Shown: positions 7,201 through 14,610, counted from the stretch's first letter. The stretch is 15,307 bases of DNA from Proteobacteria bacterium UBA6522 (GCA_002434915.1 DJLG01000178.1:1-15307), one strand, 5' to 3'. Program-made: numbers and translations. Notes: a model not told the origin generated them from the letters alone.

Positions 7201-7620
7201 CAAATGTACTGAGCTCTTATATGGCTCAAAAAACATTTTAATTGTTATTCAACGGCTTCGTATCACTCTTAAAATAGTAACTTTTACCTAAGAACCCGGC
7301 TTTACGGTGCAACAATGTACACCACAGGTCCAACATAAAACCAGCAGAATTTTTAAGACCCCAAATAGTTTTTATATCCCTGAGTCCGAACTGACCAAAT
7401 ACTTGCGACTTAGACATTGGCTACTCAGTTCAGCAAGGATATCGAAAACAGAGGCGAGGTGCTATAAAAATACCATCCAATATTCGCTTTATTTAATTAA
7501 TAATAATATATGGATTAATACATAGAGTATTCTGCAGAATACTAAGTAAAACAAAGAGAGCATTTTTAAAACTCTTTTATCAACGAGCCCAAATCGCTTT
7601 AGAGCCCATAGGTACTGGCG
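7201..7620. other. Divergent intergenic region upstream of the ilv-leu leader
   Basis: About 420 bp with no supportable gene. It should hold the minus-strand promoter of the TonB operon, but I see no convincing -35/-10 pair and no clear Fur-box (GATAATGATAATCATTATC-like) sequence. A 72-codon plus-strand frame at 7307-7525 lacks a ribosome site and family resemblance. AT-rich DNA at about 7485-7525 precedes the 18-bp palindrome at 7526-7543. Short inverted repeats exist, such as GAACTGA and TCAGTTC on either side of about 7410, but they are weak. Confidence 0.5.
7526..7543. repeat. Perfect 18-bp palindrome, candidate operator
   Basis: AGTATTCTGCAGAATACT reads identically on both strands, with no central loop, and symmetry stops at the flanking bases. 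It lies in AT-rich DNA 78 bp upstream of the -35 box of the ilv-leu promoter and about 335 bp upstream of the TonB operon start. A perfect dyad of this length without a spacer looks like a binding site for a dimeric transcription factor rather than an RNA hairpin. The regulator cannot be named from sequence. Confidence 0.5.
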
Positions 7621-7649
7621 TTGACATCATAGGGGCTTTCTCGGATGAT
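7621..7649 (+). promoter_or_regulatory. Sigma70-like promoter of the ilv-leu operon
   Basis: A consensus -35 box TTGACA (7621-7626) is followed, after a 17-bp spacer, by GATGAT (7644-7649), which matches the -10 consensus TATAAT at four of six positions including the key A2 and T6. Transcription would begin near 7656, giving a short leader of about 22 bases before the leader-peptide ATG. Position directly upstream of the attenuator supports the call; the weak -10 lowers certainty. Confidence 0.6.
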
Positions 7650-7677
7650 GCATATTAATCACTGGATAGTGCTGAAC

Positions 7678-7749
7678 ATGACGATAAACCAGAAAACACC
7701 GCTACTTCTCGTTCTACTTAGTGGCGACAGGTGCGGGCGCTTGGTTTGA
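7678..7749 (+). CDS. leuL: Leucine-rich leader peptide of the ilv-leu attenuator
   Basis: Small ORF of 23 codons (ATG at 7678, TGA at 7747-7749). The peptide begins MTINQKTP, continues with the run LLLVLL at residues 9-14, and ends SGDRCGRLV. Five of six codons from 7702 to 7719 are leucine (CTA CTT CTC GTT CTA CTT), which is the hallmark of a leucine-sensing attenuation leader. It ends 15 bases before the left arm of the intrinsic terminator and its end overlaps the candidate antiterminator arm. The Shine-Dalgarno is weak (GGA at 7664-7666), and an in-frame GTG at 7669 would add three residues including another Leu. The peptide itself is expected to have no function: ribosome position on the Leu codons reports charged tRNA-Leu supply. 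Confidence 0.85.
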   Translation: MTINQKTPLLLVLLSGDRCGRLV

Positions 7750-7777
7750 CGACAAAAAACAAGCAAAACCCCGCACC
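7697..7777 (+). promoter_or_regulatory. Attenuator: alternative RNA pairings of the leader transcript
   Basis: Two competing pairings are visible. The antiterminator is GGTGCGGG (7730-7737) with CCCGCACC (7770-7777), eight perfect pairs that consume the left arm of the terminator. A protector hairpin is CACC-GCTACT (7697-7706) with AGTGGC (7720-7725) and GGTG (7730-7733), ten pairs including one G-U and a four-base bulge. It overlaps the Leu codons and sequesters the antiterminator arm. A ribosome stalled on 7702-7719 would block the protector and favour the antiterminator. A ribosome reaching the stop at 7747 would disturb 7730-7737 and let the terminator form. Pairings are seen; the switching mechanism is inferred from the known his/leu/ilv attenuators. 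Confidence 0.72.
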
Positions 7778-7801
7778 CGAAAGGCTGCGGGGTTTTTTTT
7801 T
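7765..7801 (+). terminator. Intrinsic terminator of the attenuator
   Basis: Strong rho-independent terminator. AAAACCCCGCA (7765-7775) pairs perfectly with TGCGGGGTTTT (7786-7796), then after one C-C mismatch CC and GG close a GAAA tetraloop (7779-7782). A nine-T tract runs from 7793 to 7801. It lies between the leader peptide stop and the ilvC start, with no other gene upstream on this strand to terminate, so it acts as the regulated stop of the operon. Confidence 0.93.
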
Positions 7802-7852
7802 GGTTTTTAGCTTGTCCATAAACTTGAATGATTAATATTAGAGGTTAATGAA

Positions 7853-8842
7853 ATGGAACTCTTTGTAGAATCTGACGCTCAGCCAGAAATACTTAGCGGA
7901 GAACGTATTGCTGTTCTTGGTTATGGCAGCCAAGGGCGCGCCCATGCACTCAATCTTCGGGACTCTGGTTATGATGTGGTAGTTGGTTTACGACCTGGCG
8001 GCAAAACATCAGCGCAAGCTGAAAACGATGGGTTTTCAGTACAAACATTTAAAGACGCTGCAAATGGTGCTGGGTTAATTGCTTTTTTAATGCCAGATAT
8101 GGCGCAAGCAGAGGTATATGAACAAATTCTAGGTAATATTAAAGAAAACGCTACAATTCTTTTTGCTCATGGATTTAATATTCATTATTCGCTAATCACC
8201 CCTAGGGAAGACCTCGATGTAGTTTTAATTGCTCCTAAGGGGCCTGGTGATTTAGTTAGACGACAGTATGAGGCTGGTCGAGGCGTTCCTTGTCTAATTG
8301 GCGTACATCAAGATATAACCGAAAAGGCTGAAGCCCGAGCGCTTGCCTATGCCCATGGTTTAGGTGGAACTCGTGGTGGCGTACTCAGGACAACGTTTGG
8401 TGAAGAAACAGAAACTGACCTCTTTGGTGAACAGGCAGTTTTATGCGGCGGTCTTTCAGAACTTATAGTCCGTGGCTTTCAGACCTTAGTTGAAGCCGGC
8501 TACCAACCTGAGGTTGCTTACTTTGAATGCATGCATGAGGTGAAACTGATTGTTGACCTACTCCATGAAGGCGGTCTAGCAAAGATGCATGAATTTGTCA
8601 GTGAGACTGCTAAATATGGAGATCTTACAAGCGGACCAAAGGTCGTAGATGAGACCACACAAGAAAAAATGCGCGGTGTTTTAAAAGAAATCCAAGACGG
8701 AACATTTGCTAATAACTGGGTTTCTGAGTATCAGTCTGGCCTTCCTGAATACAATCGATTGCTTCAAGAGGATCTCGATAGCGATATAGAAACCGTAGGA
8801 GCTCAACTTAGAGGAAGAATGGCCTGGTTACAGGACTCATAA
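7853..8842 (+). CDS. ilvC: Ketol-acid reductoisomerase (class I, NADPH type)
   Basis: Catalyses isomerisation and NADPH reduction of 2-acetolactate to 2,3-dihydroxyisovalerate, and of acetohydroxybutyrate in isoleucine synthesis. The 329-residue length is that of short class I enzymes, not the 490-residue E. coli form. The Rossmann motif GYGSQGRAHA is at 23-32, and GLRPGGKTS (45-53) carries Arg47 and Thr52/Ser53, typical of phosphate binding by NADPH-preferring forms. HGFNIHY has the conserved His106, and K129 lies in APKGPG. Mg ligands are D189 and E193 in the knotted C-terminal domain, with E225, E229 and S250 in the partner site. GAGG lies eight bases before the ATG. It is the first gene after the attenuator, 52 bp before leuA. 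No ilvBN or ilvD is present nearby. Confidence 0.95.
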   Translation: MELFVESDAQPEILSGERIAVLGYGSQGRAHALNLRDSGYDVVVGLRPGGKTSAQAENDGFSVQTFKDAANGAGLIAFLMPDMAQAEVYEQILGNIKENATILFAHGFNIHYSLITPREDLDVVLIAPKGPGDLVRRQYEAGRGVPCLIGVHQDITEKAEARALAYAHGLGGTRGGVLRTTFGEETETDLFGEQAVLCGGLSELIVRGFQTLVEAGYQPEVAYFECMHEVKLIVDLLHEGGLAKMHEFVSETAKYGDLTSGPKVVDETTQEKMRGVLKEIQDGTFANNWVSEYQSGLPEYNRLLQEDLDSDIETVGAQLRGRMAWLQDS

Positions 8843-8894
8843 TATAAGTGATATAAAATCAAGCATATGCCCCTAGGCTTTAGGGAGGCAAAAA

Positions 8895-10436
8895 ATGAAT
8901 GCAGCAAATGACGATAAGGTTGTCATATTTGATACGACATTGAGAGATGGCGAGCAGGCCCCTGGCTGCAGTATGACCATCAATGAAAAACTTCGTGTTG
9001 CCAAATCGCTGCAAGACCTTAATGTTGATGTTATAGAAGCAGGATTTCCAGCCGCCTCCCCTGGTGACTTTGAGTCTGTACAGACTATTGCCCGCACTAT
9101 TGAGGGACCGACTATCTGCGGTCTAGCTCGGTGCAATCAGCAAGATATCGAACGTGCCTGGCATGCAGTTAAAGATGCTAAAAAATCTCGTATACATGTA
9201 TTCGTAGCAACTAGCGAAATTCATCGGCAACACAAGTTACAAATGGCAAAGGAAGAGATATTAAGGAATGCCATCGATTCCGTTACTTTTGCTAAAGAGT
9301 TCTGCGATGATATTGAATTTTCACCTGAAGATGCCTCCCGCACTGAGTTAGATTATTTGGCTGAGGTTGTGCAAGCTGTCATTAAGGCAGGAGCAACCAC
9401 AGTCAATATCCCTGATACGGTAGGCTATGCCGTACCTGATGAGTTTTTTAGTATCTTTAAGTACCTTAAAGATAATGTTACCGGTATCGAAAAAATCCGA
9501 TTAAGTGCTCACTGTCATGATGACTTAGGCTTAGCTGTTGCGAATAGTTTAGCTGCTGTCCAGGCCGGCGCTCGTCAAGTGGAATGTACAATTAATGGCA
9601 TCGGAGAACGAGCTGGAAATTGCTCCTTAGAAGAAGTCGTTATGGCAATAAAGACTAGAGAAGAGTCTTTTGGCGTAGACACGGGTATAGATACTCAACG
9701 GTTATATCCGACAAGTCGTATCGTCGCAAATGTAACAGGTATGCATACGCCGCGTAATAAAGCTATTGTTGGTGAAAATGCTTTTGCTCATGAGGCTGGG
9801 ATTCATCAACATGGCATGTTAAAGAATCGGGCAACTTACGAGATCATGCGTCCCGAGGATGTTGGTTTAGCTCGATCTAACTTGGTTTTAGGAAAGCACA
9901 GTGGCAGACACGCTTTTCGTGAACGTGTAGAGCAATTGGGATTCACACTTGACGATTTAGAATTAAATCGCTGTTTCGACGAATTCAAACAGCTTGCCGA
10001 CCGAAAAAAAGACATGTATGACGCTGATATTGAAGCCGTCATTATGAATGTTGATGTTGGCAATACAGGTCCATGGCTCATAAAAGAGCTGCAAACTATA
10101 GCTGGCACTGGAACAGTGGCAACTGCAACATTAAAATTAACTCATGTTGATGGAAGAGAGTTAAATGAAGCTACTGAAGGTGACGGTCCGGTTGCTGCAG
10201 CTTTTAGAGCAATAGAGTCTGCAACAGGGATTCAACTTACATTAAAAAACTTTGAGGTCCGAGGAGTGACTGTAGGCGATGATGCACAAGGTGAGGTAAC
10301 AGTTACAGTCGACTATAATAACCAAAGTTTTAGGGGCCATGCTGCAAGCACTGATATAGTTGAAGCGGCTGCCTTCGCTTATCTAGAAGTGATCAACCGG
10401 ATAGCTAGACGACACGACTCAAAAAACACGAACTAG
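8895..10436 (+). CDS. leuA: 2-isopropylmalate synthase
   Basis: First committed step of leucine synthesis: condenses acetyl-CoA with 2-ketoisovalerate. The 513-residue protein has the TIM-barrel domain with DTTLRDGEQ (13-21, metal ligand D13, catalytic R17). HCHDDLGLAVANSLAAVQAG (206-225) supplies the metal His206 and His208, and GIGERAGNCS (235-244) supplies N242. A linker with HEAGIHQHGM (299-308) follows. The C-terminal LeuA allosteric domain (about 390-505) includes GDGPVAAAFRAIE. Length and motifs match the E. coli type (523 residues), normally feedback-inhibited by leucine through that domain. GGGAGG precedes the ATG at 8895 with ideal spacing. It follows ilvC and is separated from ilvE by a 58-bp spacer with a hairpin. 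Confidence 0.97.
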   Translation: MNAANDDKVVIFDTTLRDGEQAPGCSMTINEKLRVAKSLQDLNVDVIEAGFPAASPGDFESVQTIARTIEGPTICGLARCNQQDIERAWHAVKDAKKSRIHVFVATSEIHRQHKLQMAKEEILRNAIDSVTFAKEFCDDIEFSPEDASRTELDYLAEVVQAVIKAGATTVNIPDTVGYAVPDEFFSIFKYLKDNVTGIEKIRLSAHCHDDLGLAVANSLAAVQAGARQVECTINGIGERAGNCSLEEVVMAIKTREESFGVDTGIDTQRLYPTSRIVANVTGMHTPRNKAIVGENAFAHEAGIHQHGMLKNRATYEIMRPEDVGLARSNLVLGKHSGRHAFRERVEQLGFTLDDLELNRCFDEFKQLADRKKDMYDADIEAVIMNVDVGNTGPWLIKELQTIAGTGTVATATLKLTHVDGRELNEATEGDGPVAAAFRAIESATGIQLTLKNFEVRGVTVGDDAQGEVTVTVDYNNQSFRGHAASTDIVEAAAFAYLEVINRIARRHDSKNTN

Positions 10437-10452
10437 AGAATAAAATAACTTT

Positions 10453-10471
10453 AGGCAACACCTGGTTGCCT
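10453..10471 (+). repeat. Hairpin in the leuA-ilvE spacer
   Basis: AGGCAAC (10453-10459) and GTTGCCT (10465-10471) form a perfect seven-bp stem with the five-base loop ACCTG. No T-run follows, and the ilvE ribosome site starts about ten bases later. It is more likely an mRNA stability or processing element than a terminator. Confidence 0.5.
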
Positions 10472-10494
10472 GATTCATAACTGAGGAATTTATT

Positions 10495-11427
10495 GTGGCC
10501 TTAAAGCCGAGCAAATACATTTGGCATCATGGAAGTCTTATGCCCTGGGAAGATGCTACTGTACATGTCTTAACCCATGCGTTGCATTACGGTTCTTCCG
10601 TTTTTGAAGGTATCAGGGTCTATAAAGGACCTAATGGGCCAGTAGGGCTTCGTCTAACAGACCATATAAACCGAATGTTTGATTCGGCAAAAATCTATTA
10701 CCTCACCATTCCCTTCACCACTGAAGAGTTGGTAACTGCGTGTAAATCAGTAGTACTAGAAAACGGGCTGCTAGATGGAGCATATATTAGACCGATTGCC
10801 TACCGAGGCTATGGAGAAATGGGCGTTGCTGGTGATCCGGATGCCCCAGCAGAATGTTCTATTGCTGCATGGGAATGGGGCTCTTATCTTGGAGAGGGAG
10901 GACTGGAAAATGGTGTGGACGTGTGTATGTCCTCATGGCAGCGAGTAGCTCCAAATACCTTACCAACGATGGCTAAAGCTGGGGGCAACTATCTTTCTAG
11001 CATCCTAGTCACACTCGAAGCAAGGCGACTAGGGTTTACAGAAGGTATCGCTTTGAATAGTGAGGGTTACATAAGCGAGGGCGCTGGTGAAAATCTTTTT
11101 CTAGTCAAAGATGGGGTTTTATATACACCCCCTGCATCCGCATCAATACTTTGCGGCCTTACCAGAGATATGGTTATAAAATTTGCAGAATCTATAGGGC
11201 TAAAACTCTTGGAACAAAACATTCCAAGAGAAATGCTTTACATAGCAGATGAAGTTTTTCTGACAGGAACAGCAGCCGAAATTACTCCGGTTCGTTCTGT
11301 AGACAGAATTGAGGTTGGAAATGGCTCTCGTGGACCAATCACAGAAACTTTTCAGAAACAATTCTTTGGGCTATTCGATGGCTCAACAAAAGACATATGG
11401 GGTTGGCTAGAGCCCATATCAGAGTAA
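10495..11427 (+). CDS. ilvE: Branched-chain amino acid aminotransferase
   Basis: PLP-dependent class IV aminotransferase that carries out the last step of leucine, isoleucine and valine synthesis with glutamate as amino donor. The 310-residue length matches E. coli IlvE (309). Visible features are HYGSSVFEGIRVY (31-43), RPIAYRGYG (99-107), the PLP-binding Lys161 in TMAKAGGNYLSS, EGYISEGAGENLF (190-202) around the cofactor, and FLTGTAAEITPV near the C-terminus. The start is GTG at 10495, preceded by GAGGAA; the first ATG downstream would cut conserved N-terminal sequence (YIWHHGSLMPWEDA). It lies between leuA and leuC, so the operon supplies its own transaminase for the final leucine step. Confidence 0.95.
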   Translation: MALKPSKYIWHHGSLMPWEDATVHVLTHALHYGSSVFEGIRVYKGPNGPVGLRLTDHINRMFDSAKIYYLTIPFTTEELVTACKSVVLENGLLDGAYIRPIAYRGYGEMGVAGDPDAPAECSIAAWEWGSYLGEGGLENGVDVCMSSWQRVAPNTLPTMAKAGGNYLSSILVTLEARRLGFTEGIALNSEGYISEGAGENLFLVKDGVLYTPPASASILCGLTRDMVIKFAESIGLKLLEQNIPREMLYIADEVFLTGTAAEITPVRSVDRIEVGNGSRGPITETFQKQFFGLFDGSTKDIWGWLEPISE

Positions 11428-11447
11428 AGTAACCCCTAATATGGGCT
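11411..11447 (+). repeat. Hairpin spanning the ilvE stop codon
   Basis: AGCCCATAT (11411-11419) pairs perfectly over nine bases with ATATGGGCT (11439-11447), leaving a 19-base loop that contains the ilvE stop. No U-tract follows. It may slow 3' exonucleases or uncouple ilvE from leuC. Confidence 0.45.
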
Positions 11448-11475
11448 AATAGATACCTATATGAATCAGTTTCGA

Positions 11476-11507
11476 TAGCAGAAACAAACTGCTAGGATTT
11501 TATTTAA
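11476..11507 (+). terminator. Weak terminator-like hairpin before leuC
   Basis: TAGCAG (11476-11481) and CTGCTA (11489-11494) form a six-bp stem with a seven-base A-rich loop, followed by GGATTTTATTT. The stem is short and the T-run interrupted, so it could at most give partial termination between ilvE and leuCDB. Confidence 0.3.
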
Positions 11508-11538
11508 ACGCCACGTAACCATCGTGACAGGAGATACA

Positions 11539-12948
11539 ATGTCAGGTAGATCTCTCTTCGACAAGATATGGGAACAACATGTTGTTCTTCCGGAAAACTC
11601 TAATACACCAGCCATCTTGTACATTGACCTTCATTTGGTTCATGAGGTCACAAGCCCACAAGCTTTTGATTTGCTTCGCTCAAATGGAATAAGTGTCCGA
11701 CGACCAGATTTAACACTGGCAACGATGGATCACTCGACACCGACTGTTCCTGTTTCTTCGCTGAAAGACCTCAAAGTCGTAGCTGAACCAGAAGCATTTA
11801 ACCAAATAGTGCAGATGGAGAAAAACTGCGAAGAATTTGGTCTCGAGTTACGCGGGCTTGGTAACTCAGAACGTGGAATAGTACATGTCATTGCGCCTGA
11901 GCTAGGCGCAACACAGCCTGGAAAAACAATCGTTTGTGGTGATTCCCATACAAGCACACATGGGGCATTAGGCGCATTGGCATTTGGGATTGGAACAACT
12001 GAGGTATATCACGTTCTTGCAACGCAATGTCTTTTACAACGTAAACCAAAGACGTTCGCTATAAATCTAGAAGGCCATCTGCAATCTGGCGTAACAGCAA
12101 AAGATATTATTTTAGGAATAATCGGAAAAATTGGTATTGATGGAGGTACTGGGCATGCGATTGAGTATCGTGGAGATGCCGTTAAACAACTTTCAATCGA
12201 AGAGCGAATGACAATTTGTAATATGGCAATAGAGGGAGGCGCTCGTACTGGAATGTTTGCTCCTGATGATTCAACTTATGAGTACTTATATGGAAGGCCC
12301 CATGCTCCCCAAGATGAAGCTTGGGATATCGCTCTAAAAGAATGGAAAATGTTGCCTAGTGACGATGACGCGCAATTTGATAAAGAAGTCACTCTAGACG
12401 TATCAAAGCTAAGACCAATGGCTACTTTTGGCACAAACCCTGGAATGGTGATTCCAATTGATGGGGCGATCCCCTCTCCTTCCTCATCTGATCAAGGTTT
12501 CACAAAGGCTCTTGATTATATGCAGCTTGAGGCTGGACAACCTCTAGCAGGTTCTCCTGTAGATGTTGTTTTTATAGGTAGCTGTACAAACTCACGTTTA
12601 AGTGATCTTAGAGCTGCGGCTAGTGTATTAAATGGCAGAAAAGTTGCTGAGGGTGTACGGACACTAATAGTGCCTGGGTCAGCTCAAATCAAACGCGAGG
12701 CTGAAGCTGAGGGATTGCCTGAGATTTTCAAGGCTGCGGGAGCAGAATGGCGGGAGCCAGGTTGTTCTATGTGTCTGGCAATGAATGGTGACTTTGTACC
12801 TGAAGGCAAGTTAGCAGTAAGCACAAGTAATAGAAATTTTGAAGGCAGACAAGGCAAAGGAGCTCGTACTATTTTGGCTAGTCCATTAACTGCGGCAGCT
12901 TCTGCAATAAACGGAGTAGTCAGTGACCCGAGGACTTTTATAAGTTAA
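11539..12948 (+). CDS. leuC: 3-isopropylmalate dehydratase, large subunit
   Basis: Aconitase-family subunit that, with LeuD, converts 2-isopropylmalate to 3-isopropylmalate. From the ATG at 11539 it has 469 residues (E. coli LeuC 466). The three [4Fe-4S] ligands are Cys349 in IGSCTNSR and Cys409 and Cys412 in PGCSMCLAMN, equivalent to E. coli C347, C407 and C410. VCGDSHTSTHGALG and EGGARTGMFAPD are further family signatures. An in-frame GTG at 11524 would add five residues, but AGGAG at 11529-11533 lies between it and the ATG with a five-base spacer, so the ATG is preferred. The 111-bp gap after ilvE carries two hairpins; leuD follows after four bases. Confidence 0.96.
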   Translation: MSGRSLFDKIWEQHVVLPENSNTPAILYIDLHLVHEVTSPQAFDLLRSNGISVRRPDLTLATMDHSTPTVPVSSLKDLKVVAEPEAFNQIVQMEKNCEEFGLELRGLGNSERGIVHVIAPELGATQPGKTIVCGDSHTSTHGALGALAFGIGTTEVYHVLATQCLLQRKPKTFAINLEGHLQSGVTAKDIILGIIGKIGIDGGTGHAIEYRGDAVKQLSIEERMTICNMAIEGGARTGMFAPDDSTYEYLYGRPHAPQDEAWDIALKEWKMLPSDDDAQFDKEVTLDVSKLRPMATFGTNPGMVIPIDGAIPSPSSSDQGFTKALDYMQLEAGQPLAGSPVDVVFIGSCTNSRLSDLRAAASVLNGRKVAEGVRTLIVPGSAQIKREAEAEGLPEIFKAAGAEWREPGCSMCLAMNGDFVPEGKLAVSTSNRNFEGRQGKGARTILASPLTAAASAINGVVSDPRTFIS

Positions 12949-12952
12949 AACC

Positions 12953-13528
12953 ATGGAACCTGTAAATAAAATTAATTCGCGAACCGTAGTAATCCCTCTA
13001 GACGATGTTGATACGGATCAGATAATTCCTGCACGTTATCTCCGAACTACGGTTAGAGCTGGCTTGGGGGAAAATCTTTTTGCCGACTGGAGATACGACA
13101 AAAATGGAACTAAAGTCGCAGATTTTGTTTTAAACAATGATGAAGCAAATGGTGCAGAGATTCTTGTCACAGGCCGTAATTTTGGTTGTGGGTCCTCTCG
13201 TGAACATGCACCATGGGCGTTACTAGACTACGGTTTTCGTGCCGTAATCAGCACAGAGATAGCCGACATCTTCAGAAGTAATTCATTAAAAAATGGGTTT
13301 TTACCAGTTGTGGTCGACGAACAAACGCATGAGTGGCTAATAAAAAACCCTGGGGCTGAAATAACTCTTGATATAGAGTCAAGCACCCTAGTCCTTCCAG
13401 ATGGCCGCAGCACAAGTTTTCCGCTTGAAAGTTTTTCACAATATTGCTTGTTAAATGGGATTGATGAACTTGGTTTTCTGATGGACAACTCAGCTTCAAT
13501 TGATGCCTATGAGGAACAAACTAATTGA
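12953..13528 (+). CDS. leuD: 3-isopropylmalate dehydratase, small subunit
   Basis: 191-residue swivelling-domain partner of LeuC (E. coli 201 residues). PLDDVDTDQIIPARYL (15-30) and GRNFGCGSSREHAPWAL (74-90) are the substrate-binding and flexible-loop signatures. The ATG is four bases after the leuC stop and has no clear Shine-Dalgarno, which suggests translational coupling to leuC and would help equal production of the two subunits. The C-terminus overlaps the start of leuB. Confidence 0.96.
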   Translation: MEPVNKINSRTVVIPLDDVDTDQIIPARYLRTTVRAGLGENLFADWRYDKNGTKVADFVLNNDEANGAEILVTGRNFGCGSSREHAPWALLDYGFRAVISTEIADIFRSNSLKNGFLPVVVDEQTHEWLIKNPGAEITLDIESSTLVLPDGRSTSFPLESFSQYCLLNGIDELGFLMDNSASIDAYEEQTN

Positions 13529-14592
13529 CTACCTCAGTCGTTACGCTCCCAGGTGACGGTATTGGCCCAGAAGTTACCATTCAGGCCGTCCATGTTTTGC
13601 AAGCAGTTGCTGATAAGCTAGGCCTGCAGAACCTATCTATTAAAGAATGCCATGTTGGAGGTGCTGCTATTGACCAGCTTGGTGTTCCTCTCCCGGAGGA
13701 GACCCTCAAAGCTTGCTCTGAAGCAGATGCAATTTTTTTAGGAGCTGTAGGGGGTCCTAAATGGAAGGATGTTGATGTAAAAATTCGACCAGAACAAGGT
13801 CTCTTAGACCTAAGAAAGTCGCTAGGCCTTTTTGCAAACTTACGCCCTGTAACCGCTCATGCCAGCTTAACCAGTCTCACCCCTTTTAAAACTGGTCATC
13901 TATCAGGCCTAGATATTATGGTAGTTAGAGAATTAACAGGTGGCTTATATTTTGGTAAACGCGGAAGAGATAAGAACGAAGCATTCGATACATGTATATA
14001 TACCGTTCCAGAAATAGAACGAATAGCGCGACTTGCAGGCAAACTTGCGACATCACGTAACCAGAAGGTTACTTCAGTTGATAAGGCTAATGTCCTTGAT
14101 ACCTCTCGTCTTTGGAGAGAAACCGTAGAACGGGTTTTCAAGAATGAATTTCCAGATATTGTCCTGGATCATATTTATGTTGATGCCGCTGCCATGTACT
14201 TGATAAGTAGACCTGAAACATTTGACGTCATCCTTACTGAGAACATGTTTGGAGACATATTAAGCGATGAAGCATCAATGCTTGCGGGTTCTTTAGGGCT
14301 ATTACCCTCTGCATCACTTGGAGCTAATGGGCCTGGATTATTTGAGCCAATACATGGTTCAGCACCAGATATTTCGGGAAAAGGAATTGCTAACCCATGT
14401 GGGGCTATCCTGAGTATTGCTATGATGTTTCGACATACCTTTAACAAACCCGAAGCTGCTAAAGCAATAGAACAGGCCATTACCAAAACACTGAGTTCTG
14501 GAGTTCTAACCGCTGATCTTACTGATGCTAATAATGCCGTAAGCACTGAGGAATTTGGTGCGGCTGTAATTAACGCAATCAATCTAGAATAA
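13525..14592 (+). CDS. leuB: 3-isopropylmalate dehydrogenase
   Basis: NAD-dependent oxidative decarboxylation of 3-isopropylmalate to 2-ketoisocaproate. The 355-residue protein shows GDGIGPEV (10-17), GAVGGPKW (73-80), the substrate arginines R97, R107 and R135, and Y142 and K187. The metal aspartates are D220, D244 and D248 in TENMFGDILSDEASML. The NAD motif EPIHGSAPDISG (274-285) marks the enzyme as leucine-pathway rather than isocitrate dehydrogenase. The start is TTG at 13525, overlapping the leuD stop as TTGA; GAGGA nine bases upstream and alignment of the usual N-terminus (VVTLPGDGIGPE) support it. The overlap implies coupling to leuD. It is the last gene of the operon. Confidence 0.95.
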   Translation: MTTSVVTLPGDGIGPEVTIQAVHVLQAVADKLGLQNLSIKECHVGGAAIDQLGVPLPEETLKACSEADAIFLGAVGGPKWKDVDVKIRPEQGLLDLRKSLGLFANLRPVTAHASLTSLTPFKTGHLSGLDIMVVRELTGGLYFGKRGRDKNEAFDTCIYTVPEIERIARLAGKLATSRNQKVTSVDKANVLDTSRLWRETVERVFKNEFPDIVLDHIYVDAAAMYLISRPETFDVILTENMFGDILSDEASMLAGSLGLLPSASLGANGPGLFEPIHGSAPDISGKGIANPCGAILSIAMMFRHTFNKPEAAKAIEQAITKTLSSGVLTADLTDANNAVSTEEFGAAVINAINLE

Positions 14593-14610
14593 AAAAACCA
14601 ACCCAACAAT

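Noticed and set aside
7191..7330. Fur box or clear promoter for the TonB operon
   Set aside because: I looked for a GATAATGATAATCATTATC-like dyad and a -35/-10 pair on the minus strand. Only scattered pieces such as TATAAG without a matching -35 were found, so none is reported.
7307..7525. 72-codon plus-strand ORF in the divergent intergenic region
   Set aside because: No ribosome site, no recognisable family, composition ends in Asn/Ile runs from AT-rich DNA, and it runs into the regulatory region. Most likely a chance frame.
7765..7801. Terminator read as the end of an upstream plus-strand gene
   Set aside because: No supportable plus-strand gene other than the leader peptide lies upstream, and the alternative pairing with 7730-7737 makes an attenuator the better explanation.
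14175..14609. 144-codon minus-strand ORF opposite leuB
   Set aside because: It is antisense to highly conserved LeuB sequence (metal and NAD motifs) and has no family features; similar antisense frames occur opposite leuA (9836-10108), leuC (11730-11957) and leuD (13228-13499).
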